NCBI RefSeq assembly: GCF_035989285.1
Contig: NZ_CP108513.1
Location: forward strand, 1,364,001-1,428,000
DNA: 64,000 nt
Direction: 5' to 3'
Source of the DNA: Streptomyces sp. NBC_01235
Lineage (GTDB): Bacteria; Actinomycetota; Actinomycetes; Streptomycetales; Streptomycetaceae
Each line of letters starts with the position of its first letter. The stretch's first letter is position 1. Shown one piece after another: positions 17,268 to 25,500 of the stretch. Made by a program: the position numbers and the translations under genes. The notes beneath the pieces were generated by a model. The model saw only the letters and a list, made by a program, of their open reading frames with translations. It ran no database searches and was not told the DNA's origin.

Positions 17268-18752
17268 ATGCCCCAGCTCAACACGACCGGTCCCGAGTCC
17301 CACACCGATGCGGTCCTCGCCGCGCGGCTGGCCGTCTCCGCGACGGCCAGCGGCGGCGAGGCGATGTCCGACGTCGAGTTCTTCGACTGGTTCGACCGGC
17401 GCCGCCGCACACACAGCCAGGAGGTGCGCCGCAGCACCTTCGCCGAGATGTCCGGCTGGGACTTCGTCCCGGACACCGGTGATCTGGCGCATCGCAGCGG
17501 GCGGTTCTTCACCGTGCGCGGCATGCGGGTGCGCACCGACTTCGGTCCGGTGCCGGAGTGGACCCAGCCGATCATCCGGCAGCCGGAGATAGGCATCCTC
17601 GGTCTCGCGGTCCGCGAGACCAACGGAGTGCTGCACTGCCTGATGCAGGCCAAGTCCGAGCCGGGCAATGTCAACGGGGTGCAGCTGTCGCCGACCGTGC
17701 AGGCCACCAAGAGCAACTACACCAGGGTGCACGGTGGTGCGTCGGTGCCCTATCTGGACTGCTTCCGGGAGCCGGAGGCACGGGGTCACCGTGTGCTGGC
17801 CGATGTGCTCCAGTCCGAGCAGGGCTCGTGGTTCTTCTGCAAGCGCAACCGCAACATGATCGTGGAGGTCGGCCCGGAGGTGGAGGCGGACGAGGACTTC
17901 TGCTGGTTGACCCTTCGTCAGGTCAATGCGCTGCTGCACTACGAGAACCTGGTCAACATGGACGCGCGTACGGTGCTGTCCTGCCTGCCGGACTGGCACC
18001 ACGGCGCCGGCCCGGCCACCGGCGTCCACTCGGACGTGGCGATCCGCAGCTGGATCACCACACAGCAGAGCGAACGGGAGGCCAGCGCCTCCCTGTTGCC
18101 GCTGCGCGAGGTCGAGGGACGCGACTGGTACCGCGCCGAGGACCGTATCTCCCACGAGCGGGGCCTGTTCTTCAGCATCGTGCCGGTGGACGTCCTGTCC
18201 AACCGGCGTGAGGTGACTTCCTGGTCGCAGCCGCTGCTCGAACCGCACGGCGTCGGGGTGGTGGCGATGCTGGTGCGCCGGATCGACGGCGTGCCGCACT
18301 GTCTGGTGCAGGCCCGGGTCGAGCCGGGCTATCTGGACGTCGTCGAACTCGGCCCCACCGTGCAGTGCACCCCGGAGAACTACGCCCATCTGCCGACGTC
18401 GGCCCGACCCCGCTTCCTCGACCTGGTGACGGAGGCCCGTCCGGAACAGGTGCTGTTCGACACGGTGCTGTCGGAGGAGGGCGGCCGGTTCCTGAACGCG
18501 CAGAACCGGTACCTGATCATCGAGGCGGACGACGGCGTCCCCGCCGAGGTCCCGGGCGACTACCGCTGGGTGACCCTGCGCCAGCTCGGGGAGCTGCTGA
18601 AGTACAGCCACTACGTCAATGTGCAGGCGCGGACGCTGGTCGCGGCCCTGCGCAGCGTCACGGGGGTCTCGACCGGCCTGCCCCTGGCGGGCGTGCAGGG
18701 TGGCGGGGCGGTTTCGGCCGGAGAGGGGGGCGGCCGTGCAGATCATCGGTGA
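17268..18752 (+). CDS. NDP-hexose 2,3-dehydratase
   Basis: A 494-residue enzyme of the family that removes the C-2 hydroxyl from NDP-4-keto-6-deoxyhexose, the entry step to 2-deoxy and 2,3-dideoxy sugars. The protein is an internal duplication, typical of this family. The half at ~60-240 has FFTVRGMRVRT, LHCLMQAK, PGNVNGVQLSPTVQ and WLTLRQVNALL. The half at ~290-465 has FFSIVPVDV, PHCLVQAR, PGYLDVVELGPTVQ and WVTLRQLGELL. GGAGAGG at 17256-17262 supports the ATG. It overlaps the ketoreductase gene by 17 nt. The partner 3-ketoreductase, the 4,6-dehydratase and any glycosyltransferase are not in the window. Confidence 0.92.
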   Translation: MPQLNTTGPESHTDAVLAARLAVSATASGGEAMSDVEFFDWFDRRRRTHSQEVRRSTFAEMSGWDFVPDTGDLAHRSGRFFTVRGMRVRTDFGPVPEWTQPIIRQPEIGILGLAVRETNGVLHCLMQAKSEPGNVNGVQLSPTVQATKSNYTRVHGGASVPYLDCFREPEARGHRVLADVLQSEQGSWFFCKRNRNMIVEVGPEVEADEDFCWLTLRQVNALLHYENLVNMDARTVLSCLPDWHHGAGPATGVHSDVAIRSWITTQQSEREASASLLPLREVEGRDWYRAEDRISHERGLFFSIVPVDVLSNRREVTSWSQPLLEPHGVGVVAMLVRRIDGVPHCLVQARVEPGYLDVVELGPTVQCTPENYAHLPTSARPRFLDLVTEARPEQVLFDTVLSEEGGRFLNAQNRYLIIEADDGVPAEVPGDYRWVTLRQLGELLKYSHYVNVQARTLVAALRSVTGVSTGLPLAGVQGGGAVSAGEGGGRADHR

Positions 18753-19518
18753 CGGCTTCCTGGCCCGCAACCTGACCGACGCGTTCGGGGACCGTTTCCC
18801 CGGGGTGACCGCCATCGCCTCCGGGGTCTCCAGCACGGCCACCACGGCCCCCGCCGAGTACGACCGTGAGGCCCGGCTCCTCTACGAGGTACTGGACGAG
18901 TGCCGGCCGGCGGGCCGACGGCTGCTGTTCCTCTCGACCGCCTCCTTCTCCATGTACGGCTTCACGGACGACGCGGTGAGCGAGTCCGGTCCCCTGCGGC
19001 CGCCGACCACGTACGGCCGGCACAAGCTGGCGCTGGAGAACGTGGTGCGCTCCTCGGGCGTCGAGCACCTGATCCTGCGGGTGAGCCACGCGGTGGGCCA
19101 CCACCAGCGGCCGCACCAGCTGCTGCCGACCCTGGTCCGGCACATCAGGGAGGGCCGGGTGACGGTCCATCAGGGCGCGCACCGGGATCTGCTGGACGTA
19201 CGGGATCTCGTGCACGCGGTCGACCGGCTCCTGACGGACGGCGTGTGCGGTGAGGTGGTGAACGTGGCTTCGGGCGTCCCGCAACCGGTGGAGTCGATCG
19301 TGACGGCCATCGAGGACCGTCTGGGCGTCACGGCCCACCGCGTGCACCGTCCCGGCCCGACGGCCGTCACGCGTGCGTCCGTGGAGCGCCTTCGGCGGCT
19401 GGTGCCGGACTTCCGTGCGGCGACCGCGGATCCGGACTATCTGGGCGCGTTGCTGGACTCGTATCTGCCGTACTACACCGCCCAGTCGCAGGATCTTGCG
19501 GCGCTGCCCTCGCGGTGA
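18736..19518 (+). CDS. NDP-4-keto-6-deoxyhexose reductase (short-chain, probable 4-ketoreductase)
   Basis: A 260-residue NAD(P)-dependent epimerase/dehydratase-family protein. The Rossmann start is IIGDGFLARNL, the substrate-binding Ser lies in LSTASFSMYG, and the catalytic Y-x-x-x-K is in TYGRHKLALE. The GTG at 18736, preceded by GGAGAGG, overlaps the end of the 2,3-dehydratase gene. Short proteins with a G-x-GF-L-A start in deoxysugar clusters are usually 4-ketoreductases that fix the C-4 hydroxyl of the final sugar. Epimerase function is less likely but cannot be excluded. Coupling to the 2,3-dehydratase supports a role late in NDP-deoxysugar synthesis. Confidence 0.82.
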   Translation: MQIIGDGFLARNLTDAFGDRFPGVTAIASGVSSTATTAPAEYDREARLLYEVLDECRPAGRRLLFLSTASFSMYGFTDDAVSESGPLRPPTTYGRHKLALENVVRSSGVEHLILRVSHAVGHHQRPHQLLPTLVRHIREGRVTVHQGAHRDLLDVRDLVHAVDRLLTDGVCGEVVNVASGVPQPVESIVTAIEDRLGVTAHRVHRPGPTAVTRASVERLRRLVPDFRAATADPDYLGALLDSYLPYYTAQSQDLAALPSR

Positions 19519-19564
19519 CCGCGCCACAGACTGGGAGAACCCCTAGACATGTCCCCGTGGGCAC

Positions 19565-19601
19565 CGGCTGGAAGCGGTGGCTCCGCCTAGCGTGGACCGC
19601 A
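19565..19601 (+). promoter_or_regulatory. possible promoter for a leaderless ABC transporter mRNA
   Basis: TAGCGT at 19588-19593 ends seven bases before the ATG at 19601, the spacing expected if transcription starts on the start codon. No ribosome binding site precedes the ATG. The -35 position (about 19565-19570) is a poor match, so the call is tentative. Confidence 0.35.
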
Positions 19602-20569
19602 TGATCGAGCTTGCGGGAGTGACCAAGCAGTACGGCGAGAAGGTGGTGGTCGACGGCCTCACCTTCACCGTCCGGCCAGGCTGTGTCACCGGATTCCTCG
19701 GCCCCAACGGAGCGGGCAAGTCCACCACGATGCGGATGATGCTCGGTCTGGACCGCCCCACGGGCGGCCGGGTCCTCATCGACGGCGAGCCCTACGCCCG
19801 GCTCAGGGAACCGCTGCGCCGCATCGGCGCGCTGCTGGACGCGAAGGCGATGCACGGCGGCCGGAGCGCGTACCAGAATCTCCGGTGTCTGGCCCTCAGC
19901 AACGACATACCGCTCCCGCGGGTCGACGAGGTGCTCGAGGAGGTCGGGCTGGGCGCGGTGGCCACGAAGCGGCCCAAGGGTTTCTCGCTCGGCATGGGGC
20001 AGCGGCTCGGCATCGCCGCGGCGCTGCTCGGTGATCCGGAGATCGTGATGCTGGACGAACCGGTCAACGGTCTGGACCCGGAAGGCATCCACTGGATCCG
20101 GACCCTGATGAAGCGGCTCGCGGCGGAGGGCCGCACGGTGTTCGTCTCCAGCCATCTGATGAGCGAGATGGCGCTGACCGCCGATCACCTGGTCGTCATC
20201 GGCCGCGGCAGGCTGCTCGCCGACACCGGCATGCAGGAGTTCATCGACCGCAACTCCCGTTCGTCCGTACGGATCCGCACCCCCGAACCGGAGAAGCTGC
20301 GGGACGCCCTCGCTGCGGCCGGCATCACGGCCACCGAGAACGCCTCGGGTGCGTTCGAGGTGACCGAGGTCCCGGCGGAGCGGCTCGGTGAGCTCGCCCT
20401 GGAGCACCGCGTCCTGCTGCACGAACTGAGCCCGCAGCACGCCTCGCTGGAAGAGGCGTTCATCGCCCTGACCGGTGAGTCGGCCGAGTACCGCACGGGC
20501 GCGCTCACCGCCGACGCCGCGTCGAGCGCCGCCGGGAACACGCCGCAGACCATCGGAACGGAGTCCTGA
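19601..20569 (+). CDS. ABC transporter ATP-binding protein
   Basis: A 322-residue ABC ATPase. The Walker A motif is GPNGAGKST, the signature is SLGMGQRLGIAAAL (G-M-G-Q variant), the Walker B is IVMLDEPVNGLDP, and the switch His lies in FVSSHLM. The C-terminal ~100 residues form the extension seen in DrrA/BcrA-type drug-export ATPases. The start at 19601 begins directly with MIELAGVTKQYGE; an in-frame GTG eight codons upstream is less likely. It sits 3 nt upstream of its permease. The probable job is export of, or self-resistance to, the cluster product, inferred from context. Generic ABC-2 exporters can also be unrelated neighbours. Confidence 0.9.
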   Translation: MIELAGVTKQYGEKVVVDGLTFTVRPGCVTGFLGPNGAGKSTTMRMMLGLDRPTGGRVLIDGEPYARLREPLRRIGALLDAKAMHGGRSAYQNLRCLALSNDIPLPRVDEVLEEVGLGAVATKRPKGFSLGMGQRLGIAAALLGDPEIVMLDEPVNGLDPEGIHWIRTLMKRLAAEGRTVFVSSHLMSEMALTADHLVVIGRGRLLADTGMQEFIDRNSRSSVRIRTPEPEKLRDALAAAGITATENASGAFEVTEVPAERLGELALEHRVLLHELSPQHASLEEAFIALTGESAEYRTGALTADAASSAAGNTPQTIGTES

Positions 20570-20572
20570 CCC

Positions 20573-21340
20573 ATGTCCGCACCCACCGCGACCCTGCGCT
20601 CCGAATGGGCCAAACTCACCACGGTCCGCTCCACGGGGTGGACCCTGTTCGCCGCTTTCGCGGTCACCGTGGTCTTCGGCACGCTGATCAGCGCGCTGTC
20701 CAACGCCAACTACGACGACCTGTCGCAGCAGGACAAGCTCGCCTTCGACGCCGCCGGGACCAGCTTCACCGGCGGGCTTCTCGGCCAGCTGGCGTTGATC
20801 GCGTTCGGGGTCATGGTCATCGGCGGCGAGTACAGCACCGGGGCGATCCGCAACTCGCTGGCGGCGGTGCCGCGGCGCGGCCTCTTCTACGTCAGCAAGA
20901 TCGCGGTGGCGACGGGCGCCGCCCTCGTCGTCAGCGTGGCCACCAGCTTCGTGACCTTCTTCGCCGGACAGGCGGTGCTCGGATCGCACAGCACCACCAT
21001 CGGCGCGCACAACGTGCTCCGCGCGACACTGGGCGCGGGGCTCTACATGACGCTGATGGCCGTGTTCTCGATGGGCGTGGCCACCATGCTGCGCAGCTCC
21101 ATGCTGTCCATGGGCGTTCTGATGCCGTTCTTCTTCCTGGTCACCCAGATCCTGACGTCGGTGCCCGGCGCGAAGAAGGTGGCGCGCTACCTCCCCGACC
21201 AGGCCGGTGCGGCGATGGCGCGGGTGGTGCCGAGGTCGGACGTGCCCTACGGGCCGGGGGGCGGTCTGGTCATCATGCTGCTGTGGGTGGCCGCGGCGGT
21301 GCTCGGCGGGTACCTCGTGCTGCGCAACCGGGACGCGTGA
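20573..21340 (+). CDS. ABC-2 type transporter permease
   Basis: A 255-residue integral membrane protein with about six hydrophobic segments (approximately residues 22-42, 65-83, 105-128, 142-165, 175-195 and 225-250). It partners the ATPase immediately upstream. GGAG at 20560-20563 precedes the ATG at 20573. The fold pattern, with no conserved catalytic motif, matches ABC-2 permeases paired with DrrA/BcrA-like ATPases. It is followed by a strong hairpin terminator. Confidence 0.88.
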   Translation: MSAPTATLRSEWAKLTTVRSTGWTLFAAFAVTVVFGTLISALSNANYDDLSQQDKLAFDAAGTSFTGGLLGQLALIAFGVMVIGGEYSTGAIRNSLAAVPRRGLFYVSKIAVATGAALVVSVATSFVTFFAGQAVLGSHSTTIGAHNVLRATLGAGLYMTLMAVFSMGVATMLRSSMLSMGVLMPFFFLVTQILTSVPGAKKVARYLPDQAGAAMARVVPRSDVPYGPGGGLVIMLLWVAAAVLGGYLVLRNRDA

Positions 21341-21354
21341 GTCTCACCCGGCGA

Positions 21355-21390
21355 AAGACCCGGCACCGCGTCCTCGTGGTGCCGGGTCTT
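21355..21390. terminator. bidirectional intrinsic terminator
   Basis: A perfect 13-bp inverted repeat (arms 21355-21367 and 21378-21390) encloses a 10-base loop. It starts with AA on one side and ends with TT on the other. It lies between the stop of the plus-strand permease and the stop of the minus-strand KAS III-like gene, so it can end both converging transcripts, including the long PKS message. Confidence 0.88.
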
Positions 21391-21396
21391 CCGCTG

Positions 21397-22443
21397 TCAG
21401 CCCTGGGCCCACTCCGGGATCTCCAGGACGGTCAGGACGGCCGAGGTGGAGACCCAGCCGGCCGCCGACGTCGTCATCAGGATGTTGTCGCCCGGGGACA
21501 CCAGCCCGTTGACGAGCAGGTGGTTGAGGGAAACCGCCATGTCGCAGGCGCCCATGTGCCCGTACTCCTTGCCGAAGTGGGCGGTGGAGCGCGACATCGG
21601 CAGGCCCAACGGCTGCATCTTCGTCTGCTCGACCATGAGGGAGTCGCTGTTCGCGGCGACCACCCATCGCAGATCCGACGCGTTCAGCCCCGCGTCCACC
21701 AGCGAGCGGTGCACCAGGTCCAGCTCGAAGTCCCGGATCATCTCCATGCACTTGTCGAGCGGCATCACGTGCTGGTTGAAGTACATCAGCAGGTCCAGCG
21801 TGCCGGAGGCCTTGCGCTCCTCCCCGCGGAACGGCAGCAGTGACTCCTCTCCCCGGTGCCACTGCTCCAGCTCCGGCATGGTGCCGGAGTTCACCGCCCG
21901 TAGCGCCGCGAACCCGCCCTCGCGGCTGAGCAGGACGGCGGCGCCGCCGTCGCTGGCGGTGAAGCCGGTGCCGAAGCCGCGCCACCGGTCGATCAGCGGG
22001 CTGGTGAAGTTCTCCGCCGCCGTCACCAGCGCGGTCTCGGCGCCCGCGGCTCCCGTCAGCTGTCCGACGGCGACCTCGATGCCGGCCAGCAGCCCGTTGG
22101 AGTGCTGGCGCACGTCCGTGCTCGCCACTCCGCTCGCGCCGAGCTCACGCAGCAGGTAACCGGGCGGGTAGAACCCCTCGGGGCCGTGCTGGACGGCGGT
22201 GCAGTGCACATGGAAGTCGAGGTCGTCGACCTCGTTGCCGGACCGCCGGAACGCGTTCCGGGCGGCGAGCACGGCCATGTCCAGCGCGGGCAGGTCCCCC
22301 GCGATGTAGGCGGTGGTGAGCCCGGTCGCGTACTGGATGGAGAAGTCGTCGTAGAGGCCTTGCTCGACGGCCTCCTCGACGGTCACCCGCTGCTCAGGGA
22401 TGTAGACCCCGACCGTGTCGACATAGACGCCGTTCGTCTTCAT
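21397..22443 (-). CDS. KAS III-like acyltransferase with Ser in place of the catalytic Cys
   Basis: A 348-residue thiolase-fold protein of the FabH/KAS III superfamily. The nucleophile position, normally Cys in a C-x-G context, reads DVRQHSNG with Ser115. The usual H-Q-A-N segment is replaced by AANSDS (~264-269), and the region of the third catalytic residue reads YGHMGACD. Condensation activity is therefore unlikely, whereas acyl transfer is plausible. Known relatives with altered active sites include DpsC (Ser, starter-unit selection) and CerJ-type proteins (acyl transfer to sugars). It is the last gene of the PKS operon, 82 bp after a terminal PKS that lacks a TE domain, with AAGGAG upstream. 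Candidate roles are chain release or transfer, starter selection, or acylation of the deoxysugar. Confidence 0.85.
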   Translation of the reverse strand: MKTNGVYVDTVGVYIPEQRVTVEEAVEQGLYDDFSIQYATGLTTAYIAGDLPALDMAVLAARNAFRRSGNEVDDLDFHVHCTAVQHGPEGFYPPGYLLRELGASGVASTDVRQHSNGLLAGIEVAVGQLTGAAGAETALVTAAENFTSPLIDRWRGFGTGFTASDGGAAVLLSREGGFAALRAVNSGTMPELEQWHRGEESLLPFRGEERKASGTLDLLMYFNQHVMPLDKCMEMIRDFELDLVHRSLVDAGLNASDLRWVVAANSDSLMVEQTKMQPLGLPMSRSTAHFGKEYGHMGACDMAVSLNHLLVNGLVSPGDNILMTTSAAGWVSTSAVLTVLEIPEWAQG

Positions 22444-22525
22444 CTGTGGCTGTTCTCCTTGGTTGTCGTGAGGGAGGTCGTGTCGGACGCCGGGCGGCTG
22501 ACGAGCACGGGCGAGGGTGCCGGGG

Positions 22526-25500
22526 TCACCTGCGCAGCAGTTCTTCCTTGAGACGGGTCACCAGCAGTACGGGCGTGTCGGCCTCGAACAGCAGGGCGGC
22601 GGGCAGTCGGAGCCCGGTGGTCTCGCGCAGCCGGTTGCGCAGGGCGAAGGCGGTGAGCGAGTTGAGGCCGATGTCGCGGAAGGCACGGGTGTCCTCGACG
22701 GCTTCCGGCGAGGAGTAGTCGAGCACCGCCGCCACGTCGGTGCGCACGAGGTCCAGGAGGGCGGCGTCGCGCTCGGCGTCGGCCAGCCCGGCGAGGCGGC
22801 GCCGGAGCATGCTGAGGGCGCCCGCGGCTCCCGGCCGGCCCGCCCGGCGCCGGGCCGGTGGTCCGGCCAGGCCCCGCAGCGGCGCGGGCAGGCTCGCGTC
22901 GCCCGACCTGCCGAGGAGCGTCCCGGTGTCCGGGCGGAGCAGGACGGCGGTGGGGGCCTGCGCTGCGCACGCGGCGTCGAACAGGTCCCGGCACGCGGTC
23001 CGGGTCAGCCGGCCGATCCCAGCAGGCGCGGCGCTCGCGGCGCGGTCCTGGCCGTCCCAGGGTCCCCAGGCCATCGACAGCCCGGGCAGGCCCTCGGCAT
23101 GGCGGCGCCGGGCCAGGGCGTCGAGGAAGGCGCCCACGGCGGCCTCGTCGCCCCGTCCCGCCGCCCCCAGCGTGCCGGCGGCGGACGAGAGGAGGACCAG
23201 GGGCACCGCGGCGGGCCCGGACCGGCCGGGCGCCGTCAGCTCGGCGAGGTGCAGGACCGCCCGCAGCTCCGCCTCCAGCGGCTCGTCGTCCGCGTCCGCC
23301 GGGCCGTCGGTCTCCCGGCGCTGCGGCACCTGGGCCGCGTGCACGACTGCGGTCAGCGGGTGCCCGGCGGGCACCGCGGCCAGGAGCGCGGCCGGTGCCC
23401 CCGGCGAGGCCGGGTCGCACTCGGTGACGGTCACCTCGGCTCCCCGCTCGCTCAGTTCCGCCGCGAGCCGGGCGAGCTCGTCTCCCCGCGCCGGGGCTCC
23501 GAGCAGCAGACGGCGTACGTCTCCCCGGTCCGCCAGGTGCCGGGCGATCTCGGCGCCGGCCGGCCGGTCGGCGCCGGTGACCAGGACGGTCCCTTCCGGG
23601 TCGATCGGCAGCCCCGCCCCGTCGGTGATGGCGGGGACGGCGGCCAGCCGTGGAACGCGCACGGTGCCCTGGACCAGGGCCAGTTGGGGTTCGGGGAGGG
23701 CCAGCGCCGCCGGCAGGGCGCGCCAGGAGGCGCGCTTGCCGTCCAGATCGGCCAGGACCAGCCGGTCCGGGTCGGCCGACTGGGCGGACCGGATCAGGCC
23801 CCAGACCGCGGCGACCGCCGGGTCCGGCGCCCGGGTGCCGTCGTCGGCGAGCGAGCCGCGGGTCAGGACGACGAGCCGCGCGTCGGCGAACCGGTCGTCG
23901 GAGAGCCACTCCCCCGCCAGTCCGGCGACGTCCCGCACCGCGGTCGCACCGGTGGTGTCCCCGGGCGCGGGCACACAGCCGGTCAGGACCGCCTCGGGCA
24001 CGGCCGCGCCGGAGTCCAGCGTCTTGGCGAGCGCGGTGAGGCTGTCGTAGGTCTCGGTGTAGACGCCCGCCTTCATCAGCGCCGCGCGAGCGCCGAGCGG
24101 ATCGGGTCCGACGAGCGCCCAGCGGGGCTTCTCCGCGGGCGCCGGGCACCCGGTCTCGGGCCAAGCGAGACGGAAGAGCGGACCGTGTTGTGCGGTGCGG
24201 GCGCCGGTGAGCCGTGCCGGGTCGGCTGCCCCGAGCCGTATCCCGCCGACCGACGCGACGGGCCGTCCCGTGTCGTCGGCAGCCTCCACGGCGATGGTGT
24301 CGGTCCCGGTACGGGTCAGCCGGACCCGCAACGACGAGGCGCCGACGGCGTGCAGCGCCACCCCGTGCCAGATGTCCGGCAGGTGCGGCGCGTCGGCGCC
24401 GGGGGTCTCCCCCGTGAGGGTGAGGGTGCGCAGCGCGGTGTCCAGCAGCGCCGGGTGCAGGCAGTAGGCGGCGCCCTGCGGCCGCTGTTCGGCGGTCAGA
24501 GCGACCTCGGCGAACAGGTCGTCGCCGTGCCGCCACAGGCCGCGCAGGCCCTCGCCGGCCGGCACGGGCAGGTCGGCGGGCTCGGCGTCGGCGGGCGGCC
24601 AGAGTTCCAGGTCGAAGGCGGCCGGACCGTCCGCGGGGCACAGCACCGCCCGGGCGTGGCGCGTCCAGGGCGTGCCGGGCAGGGCGCCCGCGCGCCGGGA
24701 GTGCACCCGCAGGAGTCGTTCCCCCGACGGCTCCGCATCGCCGACCGTGACCCGCAGCCGGATCTCGTCCCGTTCGGGCAGGACCAGGGGATCCTCCGAG
24801 GTCAGCTCGACGACGTGGTCGCACCCGACCCGTTCGCCGGCCTGGAGGGCGAGTTCGACGAGCACCGTCCCGGGCACGGCCTGCGGGGCGGCCCCGGCGT
24901 GGGAGGCCGGCCACTGCTGTGCGGCGCGGGACAGCGTGCCGGTCAGCACAAGCCCGCCCGGCTCGGGCAGTTCGACGACCGAGTCCAGCAGCGGGTGCCG
25001 GTCCGCCGGACCCGTGGTGGCCGCGTCCGCGCCGGAGTGCGGTGCGGCCGCCATCCAGTAGTGACGGCGGTGGAAGGCGTACGTGGGCAGCGGGATCCGG
25101 CGTGCCCCGGTGGGCGCCAGCACGGTGTTCCAGCGGACGTCGACGCCCCGGACGTGCAGCTGCGCGAGGAGGGTCACGAGGTCGAGCCCGTCCGGGCCGG
25201 TGAGCGGCAGCAGGTCCGCGCGCGCGTCGGGCTCGGCGCCGCCGGGAAGGGAATGGCCGTCCCCGTCCGGCTCGCCGAGGACGACCAGCGTGCGGTGGCC
25301 GCTGTCCAGCAGCGCTCGCAGCGCCTGCCCGGGCCGGCCGGGATCCCGCGCCAGACCGGCGGCCCACTGGGCGGCGCCGGTCTCCTCGCCGTCCAGCCAG
25401 CCACCGGTCGCGGCCGACCAGAACGGCGTGCCGGCGGGCGTGAAGCCGACCTGTGGCGCGGGCTCGTCCGTCGTCCGGCCGTGGTGCACCGCGAGCCGGG

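Noticed and set aside
21397..22443. Housekeeping FabH or a tetronate-forming KAS III
   Set aside because: The catalytic Cys and the HQAN His are missing, and there is no FkbH-like glyceryl enzyme or stand-alone ACP in the window, both expected in tetronate clusters.
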